The notes under the pieces are model-generated. The model saw only the letters and a list, made by a program, of their open reading frames with translations, had not been told where the DNA came from and made no database searches. A stretch of DNA of 64,000 nt, taken from positions 248,001 through 312,000 of the forward strand of contig NZ_JANBVS010000002.1 of the NCBI RefSeq assembly GCF_024586915.1, read 5' to 3'. This document shows positions 34,911 through 43,600 of this stretch, piece after piece. Numbering within the stretch: the stretch's first letter is position 1; each line of letters begins with the position of its first letter. Origin of the DNA: Bradyrhizobium sp. SRS-191. Its GTDB lineage: Bacteria; Pseudomonadota; Alphaproteobacteria; Rhizobiales; Xanthobacteraceae. Position numbers and translations under genes: made by a program.

Positions 34911-36742
34911 AACACGCCCGCCTCGAAGGCCGCCACATCAGCCAGACGACGGGCGATCCCCCGCACCGTCGCGTCGGCATAGAGGTCCTGCAACGTCCCG
35001 TGCCAGTCGAGCTGCGCGCGCAATTGTCCGAGCAGGCGCATCGCCAACAAGGAATCGCCGCCGAGATCGAAGAAGTCGTCGTCGGCGCCGGACGGCGTCA
35101 GCTTCAGGACGGAGGTGAACAGCGCCGCGACCGCCGCCTCATTGGGATCATCGAACTCCATCTCGCTGCTTGCGTCCGCCCGCAGGCGCGACAGCAGCGC
35201 GTCGCGATCGATCTTGCCGTTGGCCGACAAAGGAAACGACGGCAGGATCACGAAGCGCGACGGCACCATGGCGGCGGGTAGCTCGGCCTGCAGCTGCGAT
35301 CGAAGCTGGGCCTCGGCAGGGCCGCGAGCAGCCGATATGGTCACGAACGCATGAAGCCGAACATCGCCCGGCGACAGCTCGGCCGCCAGCACGATCGCGC
35401 CGCGTACGCCCTCGATGGCCTCGAGGTGGCGCGCGATCGCGCCGGGCTCGACGCGATGACCCCTGATCTTGAGCTGCTCGTCGAGACGTTCGAGGAAGAC
35501 GAGCGATCCATCACGCTGCATGCAGACACCGTCGCCACTGCGATACATCAGCCCGCCGGGGCGGAAGGGATCGGGCCGAAACCGTTCGCGTGTGAGCTGG
35601 GCATCACCGAGATAGCCCGTCGTGACCGCCTCGCCGCCGATCCAGAGCTCGCCCTCCGTGCCGAGCGCGACCGGGTGCAGATCGGAATCGAGGACGTAGC
35701 AGGCCGTGCCGGCGACCGGCCCGCCGATCGAGAATGGCTCGCTGGGAGGCGCAGCTGCGGTGAACCGTGCGGTCGTCGTGAAGACCGCTGTCTCCGTCGG
35801 CCCGTAGCAATGCACGACGGCGCTCGCGCCGGCATTGAGCACCCGCTGGGCGGCCGCCGCGCTGCCGCGTTCGCCGCCGGTCAGGACCTCGACCCCGGCG
35901 AGCGCATCGGGGCGATCTTCGGCAATCCGGTTGAACAGGCCGGTCGTGATAAACGCCGTCGTGACTCCATGACGGCCCACTAGGTCGGCGATATTGTCGG
36001 GGGTCGGCGGCTCATTCGAATGCAGCACCACGCGCGCGCCCGCGGCGAGGAACGGCCAGAGATCGAACACGGCGGCATCGAAGCTGGGGGGAGACAAGGC
36101 CAGCGCAACGCTGTTGTTGTTTAGCGTGACGTAGCTCGACGAGACCATCAGCCGCGTGACGTTCTCATGGCGGACAACGACGCCCTTGGGACGGCCGGTC
36201 GAGCCCGATGTGAAGATCACATAGGCGGTATCGGAGGTGCGGGCGGCTGGTGGCGGCACTGCTCCCGCGCTTGCAAGGGCATCAGTTGCGATGACGCGGT
36301 CGCGCCATTGCGGACCAAGCTGTTGTGCCGTGTCGGCGGCCACGACGATCAGGGCCGGCTGTGCCGTCGCGAGCACGCTTTCGGTGAAAGCCTTGGGATA
36401 ATGCGGCGCGATCGGAACATAGCCGCAGCCAGCATCGAGCACGCCGAGCAGCAGCGCCGGCAGATCAAGGTCACGGCCTGAGAGCACGGCCACAAGGTCA
36501 CCGCGCCGTGCGCCGCGGGCGATCAAGGTGGTGCGAACATGATCGGCCCGAGCAATCAACTCACCATACGTCATGGTGCCGGCGGCGCTGATCAGCGCCG
36601 GCACGTCGGGCGAGCGCGCCGCAGCGCTGCGGACCAAATCGCCAATACTGCCGCGCTCCGGCTCCGGGTGGTCGTGCCAGGCTAGCGACAGCTCGGGGGC
36701 GACGATCAGGCGCGGGCCGATCCCGCCCATGATCCCGGCCAT
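34907..36742 (-). CDS. stand-alone NRPS loading protein, A-PCP
   Basis: 611 residues. A full adenylation domain has 'IFTSGSTGRPKGVV' near 179, 'YGPTETAVF', 'RSGDGVC' and 'NGKIDRDAL' near 510. One carrier domain follows, with 'LGGDSLLAM' near 560. Pocket residues read DAFFLGCVFK, similar to the aliphatic codes of the downstream bimodule, so Val/Ile/Leu is the best guess. With no condensation domain it can only start a chain, and the next protein opens with a TubC docking domain, a natural partner. It overlaps that gene by 4 bases and follows the small helical gene by 3 bases. Confidence 0.92.
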   Translation of the reverse strand: MAGIMGGIGPRLIVAPELSLAWHDHPEPERGSIGDLVRSAAARSPDVPALISAAGTMTYGELIARADHVRTTLIARGARRGDLVAVLSGRDLDLPALLLGVLDAGCGYVPIAPHYPKAFTESVLATAQPALIVVAADTAQQLGPQWRDRVIATDALASAGAVPPPAARTSDTAYVIFTSGSTGRPKGVVVRHENVTRLMVSSSYVTLNNNSVALALSPPSFDAAVFDLWPFLAAGARVVLHSNEPPTPDNIADLVGRHGVTTAFITTGLFNRIAEDRPDALAGVEVLTGGERGSAAAAQRVLNAGASAVVHCYGPTETAVFTTTARFTAAAPPSEPFSIGGPVAGTACYVLDSDLHPVALGTEGELWIGGEAVTTGYLGDAQLTRERFRPDPFRPGGLMYRSGDGVCMQRDGSLVFLERLDEQLKIRGHRVEPGAIARHLEAIEGVRGAIVLAAELSPGDVRLHAFVTISAARGPAEAQLRSQLQAELPAAMVPSRFVILPSFPLSANGKIDRDALLSRLRADASSEMEFDDPNEAAVAALFTSVLKLTPSGADDDFFDLGGDSLLAMRLLGQLRAQLDWHGTLQDLYADATVRGIARRLADVAAFEAGVL

Positions 36743-36745
36743 ATC

Positions 36746-37030
36746 CTACTCGACCGGAACGCGTTGCGGACGGCGCTCCTTGGGGCCGCTGTCGGCGCGC
36801 TGCTCTTCCTTCTCGACCACCGCGAGCAGGCCGCGCAGCAACTCGGCCTCGCTGCGCAGGATATGCTTGCGCATGATCTGCGCGCTCTCGGCGCGTCCGG
36901 CCAGCAGCGGCCCGAGCACCTGGTTGATGGCGGCCTGCGCGTAGTTGAGCAGCGGCTGGAGGTCGATCGTCTTCAGTCCAAGGGTTGCAGCATCGACGGT
37001 CGCGTCGTCCTTGTCGTGAGCCTCGGTCAT
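36746..37030 (-). CDS. small helical protein S2, shares motif with S1
   Basis: 94 residues, no family recognised. Predicted almost wholly helical, with 'LLNYAQAAINQVLGPLL' and a charged helix 'ILRSEAELLRGLLAVVEKEE'. The block AELLRGLLAVVE matches AELYKGQLAVVE in the next gene upstream, so the two are probably paralogues or partners. The tail is basic. Start chosen at MTEAHDK; a longer frame upstream is Arg/Pro-rich and antisense-like. It lies 13 bases behind S1 and 3 bases ahead of the A-PCP gene. May form a complex with S1 and the ArsA-like ATPase. Confidence 0.72.
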   Translation of the reverse strand: MTEAHDKDDATVDAATLGLKTIDLQPLLNYAQAAINQVLGPLLAGRAESAQIMRKHILRSEAELLRGLLAVVEKEEQRADSGPKERRPQRVPVE

Positions 37031-37043
37031 CGGTCTGGTCCTT

Positions 37044-37493
37044 TCAGGAATCCTTGGCGGGGAAGGGCGTGGGGCGAGACGGCATTGCGGTGCGCAGCTC
37101 GGCGGTCGGCCTGATCTGCTGGGCCAGCGCGGCCGACTCCGTGGCTGCGGCGGTGGCAGTTGCGATCGCCTGGGCGCGGCTGCTGTGAACCGGGCTGACG
37201 CCGGCAGCTGCGGTCGAGGCCGGCGTGCCGGCTGACGCTGCGGCCGGAGCTGTCGCTGCCGGGCGCGCATGCGTCGCGGGCGGCGGCGTCGACGCCTTGT
37301 GCAGCTTGCCGATGAGGTTCTCGACCACCGCGAGCTGGCCCTTGTAGAGCTCAGCCTGGGCCTTCAGCGCCTGTTCGAGCAACGTCCTCATCGCTGAATT
37401 ATGCGTATCGGCCACCTCGCGCAGATCGTCGGTCAGCGACTGCGATGTGTCCATGGCCCGTTTCAGGAACGGGAAGCTTCCGCGGCTGATCAT
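37044..37493 (-). CDS. small helical protein S1, phasin-like layout
   Basis: 149 residues. Residues 1-75 are helical, with 'LREVADTHNSAMRTLLEQAL' and 'AELYKGQLAVVENLIGKL'. Residues 76-149 are a Pro/Ala/Thr-rich tail. A helical head with an Ala/Pro tail is the general look of phasins and other surface or scaffold proteins, but no family match is claimed. It overlaps the stop of the ArsA-like ATPase gene by 4 bases, so they are co-translated. The motif shared with S2 suggests a hetero-oligomer. Confidence 0.72.
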   Translation of the reverse strand: MISRGSFPFLKRAMDTSQSLTDDLREVADTHNSAMRTLLEQALKAQAELYKGQLAVVENLIGKLHKASTPPPATHARPAATAPAAASAGTPASTAAAGVSPVHSSRAQAIATATAAATESAALAQQIRPTAELRTAMPSRPTPFPAKDS

Positions 37494-38716
37494 GAATGCG
37501 CATCCTTTCTGAATGTGATTTCGAGTGCATCGCCGTTCATCTTCGCGCCCGCCGTCTGCATCGCTACCAGGGCGCGGGGTAGCAGGATGACGCGCTTGAA
37601 CGTACCGATCCGGATGAAGAGATCCTCGTTGTCGCGGGAGATCTCCACCTTGTCCTTTGGTGCGAACCGGAGTTGCACTGAGAGCCTGTGTTCGTTGTCG
37701 GAGATCTTGGCGAACCCGAATGGCGCCGTCGAAATGCGAACCTCGGCCGGGTCGGCATCGCCATAGAGCTGCGAGCCGAACTCCTCCAGCCGCTCGACGC
37801 CGATGACCTCGCTCCGCTGGAACGGGATCGTCGCAATCGGCACCGGATCGAAGTAGCTATGCACTGTCTCGATCATTGCGGTCTGCCGCTCCACCCAGTG
37901 CGAGAAGTAGCCGTCGCCTTTGGGTAGCATGCGGTTCACGACGACGGTGTCAATGGCGATCCCGTAGAGGTTGAAATACATGTAGGCCCGCTGGGTCTCG
38001 CGAACCACCATCTGGTCGGGCACCGTGACCAGCCGCAGCGAGGTGATGGTGGGATCGTGCAGCATGGTCTCGACGCCCTCGAGCTTCTCGAACAGGCTCT
38101 GCAGGGCTGCGAAATAGCCGTCCTCGGGCAGCATCATGGACTCGCCGCCGAATTTCTTGGCAATCGGCCGCAGCACGCTGGCGACCCGGCGGTCGATCTT
38201 GAGCCGCTTGCGGACATACCAGTCGATCGAGCCGATGATCGAGACGAAGCGCAACGACTCACTGGTCGGCGGGCAGTCGACCACGATCACGTCATAGGCG
38301 CCCTCGCGGGCATATTGGTTGATGTGGAGGAGGGCGATGATGTCCTCCATGCCGGGCATGATCGCCGCTTCCTCGGCGACGATGCCGTCGAGCCCGCCGC
38401 CCATCAGGAGATAGGCGATGTATTTGTAGACGTCGCCCCAGTTGCGCTGCATCTCCTCCTGGACGTCGATCTCCTGGAAGTCGAGATTGTCACGCACCTT
38501 GACCGGCTGGCCGCGCGCCGTGCTGAACAGCTCCTCGCTCATGTTGAAGCTGTCGGCGAGGCTATGCGCGAGATCGAACGACATCACGATGGTCTTACGG
38601 CCGCGGGCGGCCAGCGCCACTGCGGTCGCTGCGGCTACGGTGGTCTTGCCGACCCCGCCCTTGCCGGAGACCATGATGATGCGCGGCTTGGTCCGCGAAG
38701 GTTCAGTCCCGGTCAT
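37490..38716 (-). CDS. ArsA/Get3-like ATPase
   Basis: 408 residues. Deviant Walker A 'SGKGGVGKTT' lies near 17-26, switch I-like 'SFDLAHSLADSF', and switch II region 'VIVVDCPPTSESLRF'. A C-terminal Hsp20-like ArsA domain (about 325-405) contains 'RLSVQLRFAP' and 'DLFIRIGTFKRVILLP'. The family are homodimers that shuttle hydrophobic cargo or pump anions; the paired metalloid Cys residues are not evident, so arsenite export is unlikely. It is embedded in the NRPS/PKS operon with 4-bp overlaps on both sides, next to two small helical proteins. Role in the pathway unknown: cargo delivery or complex assembly are guesses. Confidence 0.88.
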   Translation of the reverse strand: MTGTEPSRTKPRIIMVSGKGGVGKTTVAAATAVALAARGRKTIVMSFDLAHSLADSFNMSEELFSTARGQPVKVRDNLDFQEIDVQEEMQRNWGDVYKYIAYLLMGGGLDGIVAEEAAIMPGMEDIIALLHINQYAREGAYDVIVVDCPPTSESLRFVSIIGSIDWYVRKRLKIDRRVASVLRPIAKKFGGESMMLPEDGYFAALQSLFEKLEGVETMLHDPTITSLRLVTVPDQMVVRETQRAYMYFNLYGIAIDTVVVNRMLPKGDGYFSHWVERQTAMIETVHSYFDPVPIATIPFQRSEVIGVERLEEFGSQLYGDADPAEVRISTAPFGFAKISDNEHRLSVQLRFAPKDKVEISRDNEDLFIRIGTFKRVILLPRALVAMQTAGAKMNGDALEITFRKDAHS

Positions 38717-39543
38717 GAAAGTCGCAACTCCGAAGCTGTTGGACCGCGCGCGGCTGATGCGTCGCGCAGCCGTTCCGCGATAGCGCGGGCGATCAACGCC
38801 ACGACAGCCGGCATCGCGCGATGGATGAAGAAGTGATTGCCGTCGAACATCTCACAGGTGAGAGGCGCCGACGTCATGGCCTGCCAGCTCTGAAGCTCCG
38901 GCAGTCCGGCAATCGGATCGCCACGACCGCCGATCGCCAGGATCGGGCAGGGCAGCGGTGGCCGCGGACTCCAGCGATAGGTTTCGCATAGCCTGAAGTC
39001 GGCGCGGAGCGCCGGCAGCACCAGGGCCAGCAGCTCGGGCTCGTCGAGCAGCATGGACGGCAGGCCGCCGAGCTCCATGACGGCCGCCACGAACGCAGCA
39101 TCGCCGAGGTGGGACACGTCGCGGAACCGGCGCGGCAGGTTCGGGGCGCCATGTCCCGAGACGATCAGCAGCTCGGGGATCGGCAGTCCGCGCTGCTGCA
39201 GCGCCTGCGCCAGCTCATAAGCGAGCATCGCGCCCATGCTGTGTCCCAGCAATGCGTAGGGCCGGTCGAGCCACGGCGTGATGGCTGGGACGAGTTGCGC
39301 AATCAGTGTGCGCGCGTTGTCGATCGCGGGCTCCATGATGCGGCGCTCGCGGCCCGGCAGGTGCACGGGCGAGAACGCGATCCAGCCCGGAAGCCGCGAC
39401 GGCCATTCGCCGAAGCTTGAGGCGTTGCCGCCGGCGAAGGGCAGCGCGAACAGCCGCAGCCGGCGCGGCGTCTCGGGATCGCCGCCGATCCAGGCGCGCC
39501 CCATGCCGCTCTTCGCGCCTGATGCAGACGACGTCGTGCTCAT
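38713..39543 (-). CDS. type II thioesterase
   Basis: 276 residues. Alpha/beta hydrolase of the external thioesterase group: 'LFALPFAGGNASSF', 'HLPGRERR', nucleophile elbow 'GHSMGAMLAYELA', acid in 'IGGRGDPIAG' and His in 'GNHFFIH'. It frees carrier domains from wrong or stalled acyl groups, a usual companion of NRPS/PKS lines. The start at 39543 lies in a 4-bp overlap with the patatin gene; an apparent longer frame upstream is antisense-type sequence. It overlaps the ArsA-like ATPase gene by 4 bases. Confidence 0.92.
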   Translation of the reverse strand: MSTTSSASGAKSGMGRAWIGGDPETPRRLRLFALPFAGGNASSFGEWPSRLPGWIAFSPVHLPGRERRIMEPAIDNARTLIAQLVPAITPWLDRPYALLGHSMGAMLAYELAQALQQRGLPIPELLIVSGHGAPNLPRRFRDVSHLGDAAFVAAVMELGGLPSMLLDEPELLALVLPALRADFRLCETYRWSPRPPLPCPILAIGGRGDPIAGLPELQSWQAMTSAPLTCEMFDGNHFFIHRAMPAVVALIARAIAERLRDASAARGPTASELRLS

Positions 39544-40637
39544 GCGTCCGGCTCGAAGGTTGCGCTGGGTTGCATGATCGGGGTGAAGACGTCGCGGCCT
39601 TCGGGGCCGGGCGGAATGTCGCCGATCCAGCCTTGGATGTGGAGCCATTGGCAGATCTCGTCGACCGCCGCCTCGACGTCGGTGTGAGCCAGCGCCTCGT
39701 CGATGACCTTGCGGGTCTCGGCGATGTCGAATGGATGCGGCGCGGTGTTGAAATAGGGATCGATGCGCTTGAAGTTGGCGCCGAGCAGCTGCGCGCATTG
39801 ATATTCGATGATGGCCCCGCCGCCGCGGATCGCAAGCCGCACCAGCAGCATCGGCTCCTTTGGCGACAACAGCCATTGGCCGTAGCCCCAATCGGCGATG
39901 CCGTTGACGATCTCGGGCTTCACGGAGAGTGGCTTGCGGCCGCAGCCGACCGAGAGCACGCTGATGCTCTCGACGGCGATCGGCTCACCCGCGGCGCGGC
40001 GCTGCTCGAACACCGCCGACACCGCGCACATCGACGGGTTGTTGGCAACGAGGCCGCCGTCGAGATAGCCGATGTCGCCGCCGGCGATGCCGGCGAAGAT
40101 CGGGCTGATCACGGGGATGTTGCTGGTGCGCAGGGCGACGTCGACGACGCGCTCGTCGGGCGAATAGTCGACGATGCCGGGAATGTTGTGAAACAGCCGC
40201 GGACGCCACTGCCGTTGCCGCTCGCTGGCGTTCTCGTGGTGCAGCTGGAAGGCGGGCACGATGACGCGCCGCTTGAGATCGCCGAGCCTTGTGTCTGCGC
40301 CGAAATAGCTGACCAGGAAATCGATCATCCGGCTGCGGTCGTCGAACGCCTTGGCGCCGACGAAGCCTGCCATGAGACGGGTCGGCTTGAAGGTGAAGGT
40401 GGTGTCGAGGATGTGCTCCCAGAAGCTCAGGGCGCCTTCGATGCCGTGATCGGGATCCTCATGGGCGGCGAGGAACAAGGCGTTCAGGCCGCCGGCCGAC
40501 GTACCGGCGATGATGTCGGCGCTATCGAGGAAATGGCCGCCGTTGCGCCCGATGCGGTCCGCCGTGCGTCGCAGCACCTCGGCGGTGATGTAGCCGCTGA
40601 TGCCGCCGTCCATCGCGAGGATGCGCTGATGTGTCAT
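39540..40637 (-). CDS. patatin-like phospholipase/acyl hydrolase
   Basis: 365 residues. The Ser-Asp dyad is present: 'GTSAGGLNALF' (Ser near 47) and 'GYLDGGLVANNP' (Asp near 200). The oxyanion segment near the N-terminus reads 'MDGGISGY', not the usual DGGGxRG, so a Gly and the Arg/Lys are missing. Patatins cleave acyl chains from lipids. Inside this operon it could trim an acyl group from the product or deliver a fatty acid. Overlaps neighbours by 4 bases on each side. Activity is not certain because of the altered loop. Confidence 0.85.
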   Translation of the reverse strand: MTHQRILAMDGGISGYITAEVLRRTADRIGRNGGHFLDSADIIAGTSAGGLNALFLAAHEDPDHGIEGALSFWEHILDTTFTFKPTRLMAGFVGAKAFDDRSRMIDFLVSYFGADTRLGDLKRRVIVPAFQLHHENASERQRQWRPRLFHNIPGIVDYSPDERVVDVALRTSNIPVISPIFAGIAGGDIGYLDGGLVANNPSMCAVSAVFEQRRAAGEPIAVESISVLSVGCGRKPLSVKPEIVNGIADWGYGQWLLSPKEPMLLVRLAIRGGGAIIEYQCAQLLGANFKRIDPYFNTAPHPFDIAETRKVIDEALAHTDVEAAVDEICQWLHIQGWIGDIPPGPEGRDVFTPIMQPSATFEPDA

Positions 40638-43600
40638 GGCTGCACTCCATCGCCTGTGGCGAGGCCATTGGTGATCGCTGCAGCGAGCGCCGCAACCGAC
40701 TTGCGCCCCAGCAAAGTCAGATGCGCGGCGCGCACCACTTCAATTCTCGGGGCGAGCGCCAGATGTGGGCTGACGGTCGCCACCAGCGGATCGTCCGGAG
40801 CGATCTCGCCATCGACGCTGGCGCGCACGATCAGCGTCGATCCGCAATAGCGGCTCGGCTCATAGTTCAGCCAGGCGCGGCTGAGCGCGGCGAAGCACGG
40901 CCAGCGGCTGACCAGCTCGCGGGCGAGCCCGATGACCACGCTTGCGATCCCGGTGTGGCGGTCGCCGGCCAGCCGCGCGAGATCGGTGATGTCGGCTCGC
41001 GATCGCGGCGCGCTGCGCAGCAATTCGCGGCCGAGCCCCAGGGCCAGTGCGCCGGCGCGCAGCGGGCTGAGCTTGCCGCCGCGCCAGGGCAGGCCGGCGT
41101 CGATCAGCACGAGCTGCACCGACTCGCCTGCCGCCTCCAATTGCCGCGCCATCTCGAAGGCGATGGCGCCGCCGAGCGACCAGCCGCCGACGCGATAGGG
41201 GCCATGCGGCGCGACGCGCCTGACGAGCGCAACATAGCTGGCTGCAAGCCGCGCAAGGTGTTTTGCCTGCTCAGCCGCCGGCGCCTCGAGGCCGAACACC
41301 GGCCAGTGCTTCGGCAGCGCTTCCGCCAGCGCACCATAGCCGAGCGACGTTCCGATCGCCGGATGCACGAGGAACAGCGGCGGCGCGTCGCCGTCGCGCC
41401 GGAACGGCAGCACTTGGGTCGGCAGATCCGCCTCGTCATGGTCCGATGCGAGCGCATGGGCCATCTGCGCGATGCTTGAACCTGCGAACAATGTGGCCAA
41501 TGCCAGCTCGCGGCCCATGGCGCGCTGCAGCCGGTCTCTCAACGTCAACAGCAGCAGCGAATGGCCGCCGAGCGCGAAGAAATCGGCGTCCCGGTCGAGT
41601 TCGATCGCGTTTGCGGCATCGCGGCCGAGAACATCTGCGACGATGCTTGCCACCTGCGTCTCGATCGGGCCAATCGGAGTGGAGCGGTGCGGGGCAGTCC
41701 GGAGCTCCGGTAAGGCCAGCAGCGTCGCCAAATCGAGCTTGCCATGCCGCGTCCGCGGCATCGACTGAACCACGACGATGCGATCCGGGATGAGATAGCC
41801 GGGAAGATTCTCGCGGAGGAATGCCGTCAACGACGGGCCGTCGAGCGTCGCGGAACCACGCGGAGCGGCGAAGGCGACGAGGCTTGCGTGATGCAGGGTC
41901 AGGGCGGCTTCAGCGACATCAGGGTGTCGGCCGAGTGCGGCCTCGATCTCGGCGGGCTCGATGCGGTGGCCGCGCAGCTTCAGCTGCTGATCGGTTCGGC
42001 CGAGATACGCAATCCGTCCGTCGTGCTGTCGCCGGCCGCGATCCCCGGTGAGATAGAAGCGCTCGCCGGGCGCGAGCCGCAGATCGGTGCGGAAGCGCGC
42101 TGCAGTCTGCAGGGCATCACCGAGATAGCCGCGGGCAAGGCCGATGCCGCCGATCGCGATCTGGCCGGCGATGCCGGTCGGCAGCGCGGCGCCCTTGGCA
42201 TCGACCACGGCGACGCGATGACCGCGCACCGGGCGGCCGATCGTCGGTGCCGTGTCGCCTTCGACCCGCTCGATCGTGCTCCAGACCGTCGTCTCGGTCG
42301 GGCCATAGGCGTTGAACAGCTGTGTCGCGCCGGCCCACTCACCAAGGCCGCCGGGACAGGCTTCTCCGGCCACGACGACGCTGCGCAGCGACGGATGATC
42401 GGCCGGGCGCAGATGCAGCAGCATGGTGGGCGGCAACGTGACATGCGTGGCCCGCTCAGTGCGAATGCGGGCCGAGATGGAGAGCCGGTCGACGGTGTTG
42501 CCGTGCTCGGGCAGCAGCAGGGTGCCGCCATGCGCCATCGCCATCACGACCTCGAAGATGAAGGCGTCGAAGCTGATCGCGGCGAATTGCAGTACCCGTG
42601 CGTCCGTCCCATCCGGGATGATGTCGTCGGCCTGGGCGTCGGCGAGATTGGACAGGCCGCCATGCTCGACCATGACGCCCTTCGGACGTCCCGTGCTGCC
42701 GGAGGTGTAGATGAGGTAGGCGAGTTGCCCAGCGGAGGGAGGCGGCAACGATCGTGGCGCAGCGTTCACGAGCAGCTCGGCCACCGAGACCTGCGGCACA
42801 TCGATCGTGACAGGCTGCTGCGCCGGATCGGTGGTCAGAAGCAGCGCCGGCCGCGCATCGGCCATCAACTCGGCGATACGCGCAGGCGGAAGATCGTGGG
42901 CCAGCGGCAGATAGCAGCGGCCGCTGCGCCAGATCGCCAGCAGAGCAACGATCAGCCCCGGGGATGATGGTCCGAGCACCGCGATGACCGTGCCATCCGG
43001 AGTCTGCTCCGTCAGTGCGGCGGCTAGTCTCTCGGCCCGCGATGCGAGCTCGCCGTAGCTGATCTGCTCGCCGCGGCAGATCAGCGCGGGATGGCTCGTG
43101 CGCGCTTCGGCATGGCGCGCAAAGCGCTCGGGGAGGCTGACATAGGGCCGTGCGGGTGCGCCCGTCGTCTGTTTCGTAAGTGCATCGCGCTCGGCGGCTG
43201 TGATCAAGGCGAGGTCGGCAATCGCGGTCGCGGGGCGCGTCACGGCGCCCGCGAGCAGCGTCCTGAAGCGTGCGGCGAACGCCTCCATGCTCTGGCGCGA
43301 AAACAGGTCGGCCGCATAGGTCAGCACGCCGCGCCAGCCGCCGGCGCCGTCCGGAAACAGATGCAGCTCGACATCGAAGCGTGTTGCCTTGTAGTCGGCC
43401 GAGAGGATCTCGATTGTGCTGTCGCCGAGCCGGCCATTGGCCGGGAAGTCCGGCTGCACCGACAGCGCCACCTGGACCAGCGGATTGCGCGAGGGATCGC
43501 GCGGCGGATTGAGCATCTCGACCAGCCGATCGAACGGCGTCAGCGCATGGTCGAGTGCGGCCATCGCGGTGCGATGCGTCTGCTTGACGAGGTCGGCGAA

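Noticed and set aside
37490..38716. Reading the ArsA-like gene as arsenite resistance or as part of a gas-vesicle cluster
   Set aside because: The metalloid-binding Cys set is not evident, no ars genes or gvp genes are nearby, and all neighbours belong to the NRPS/PKS operon.
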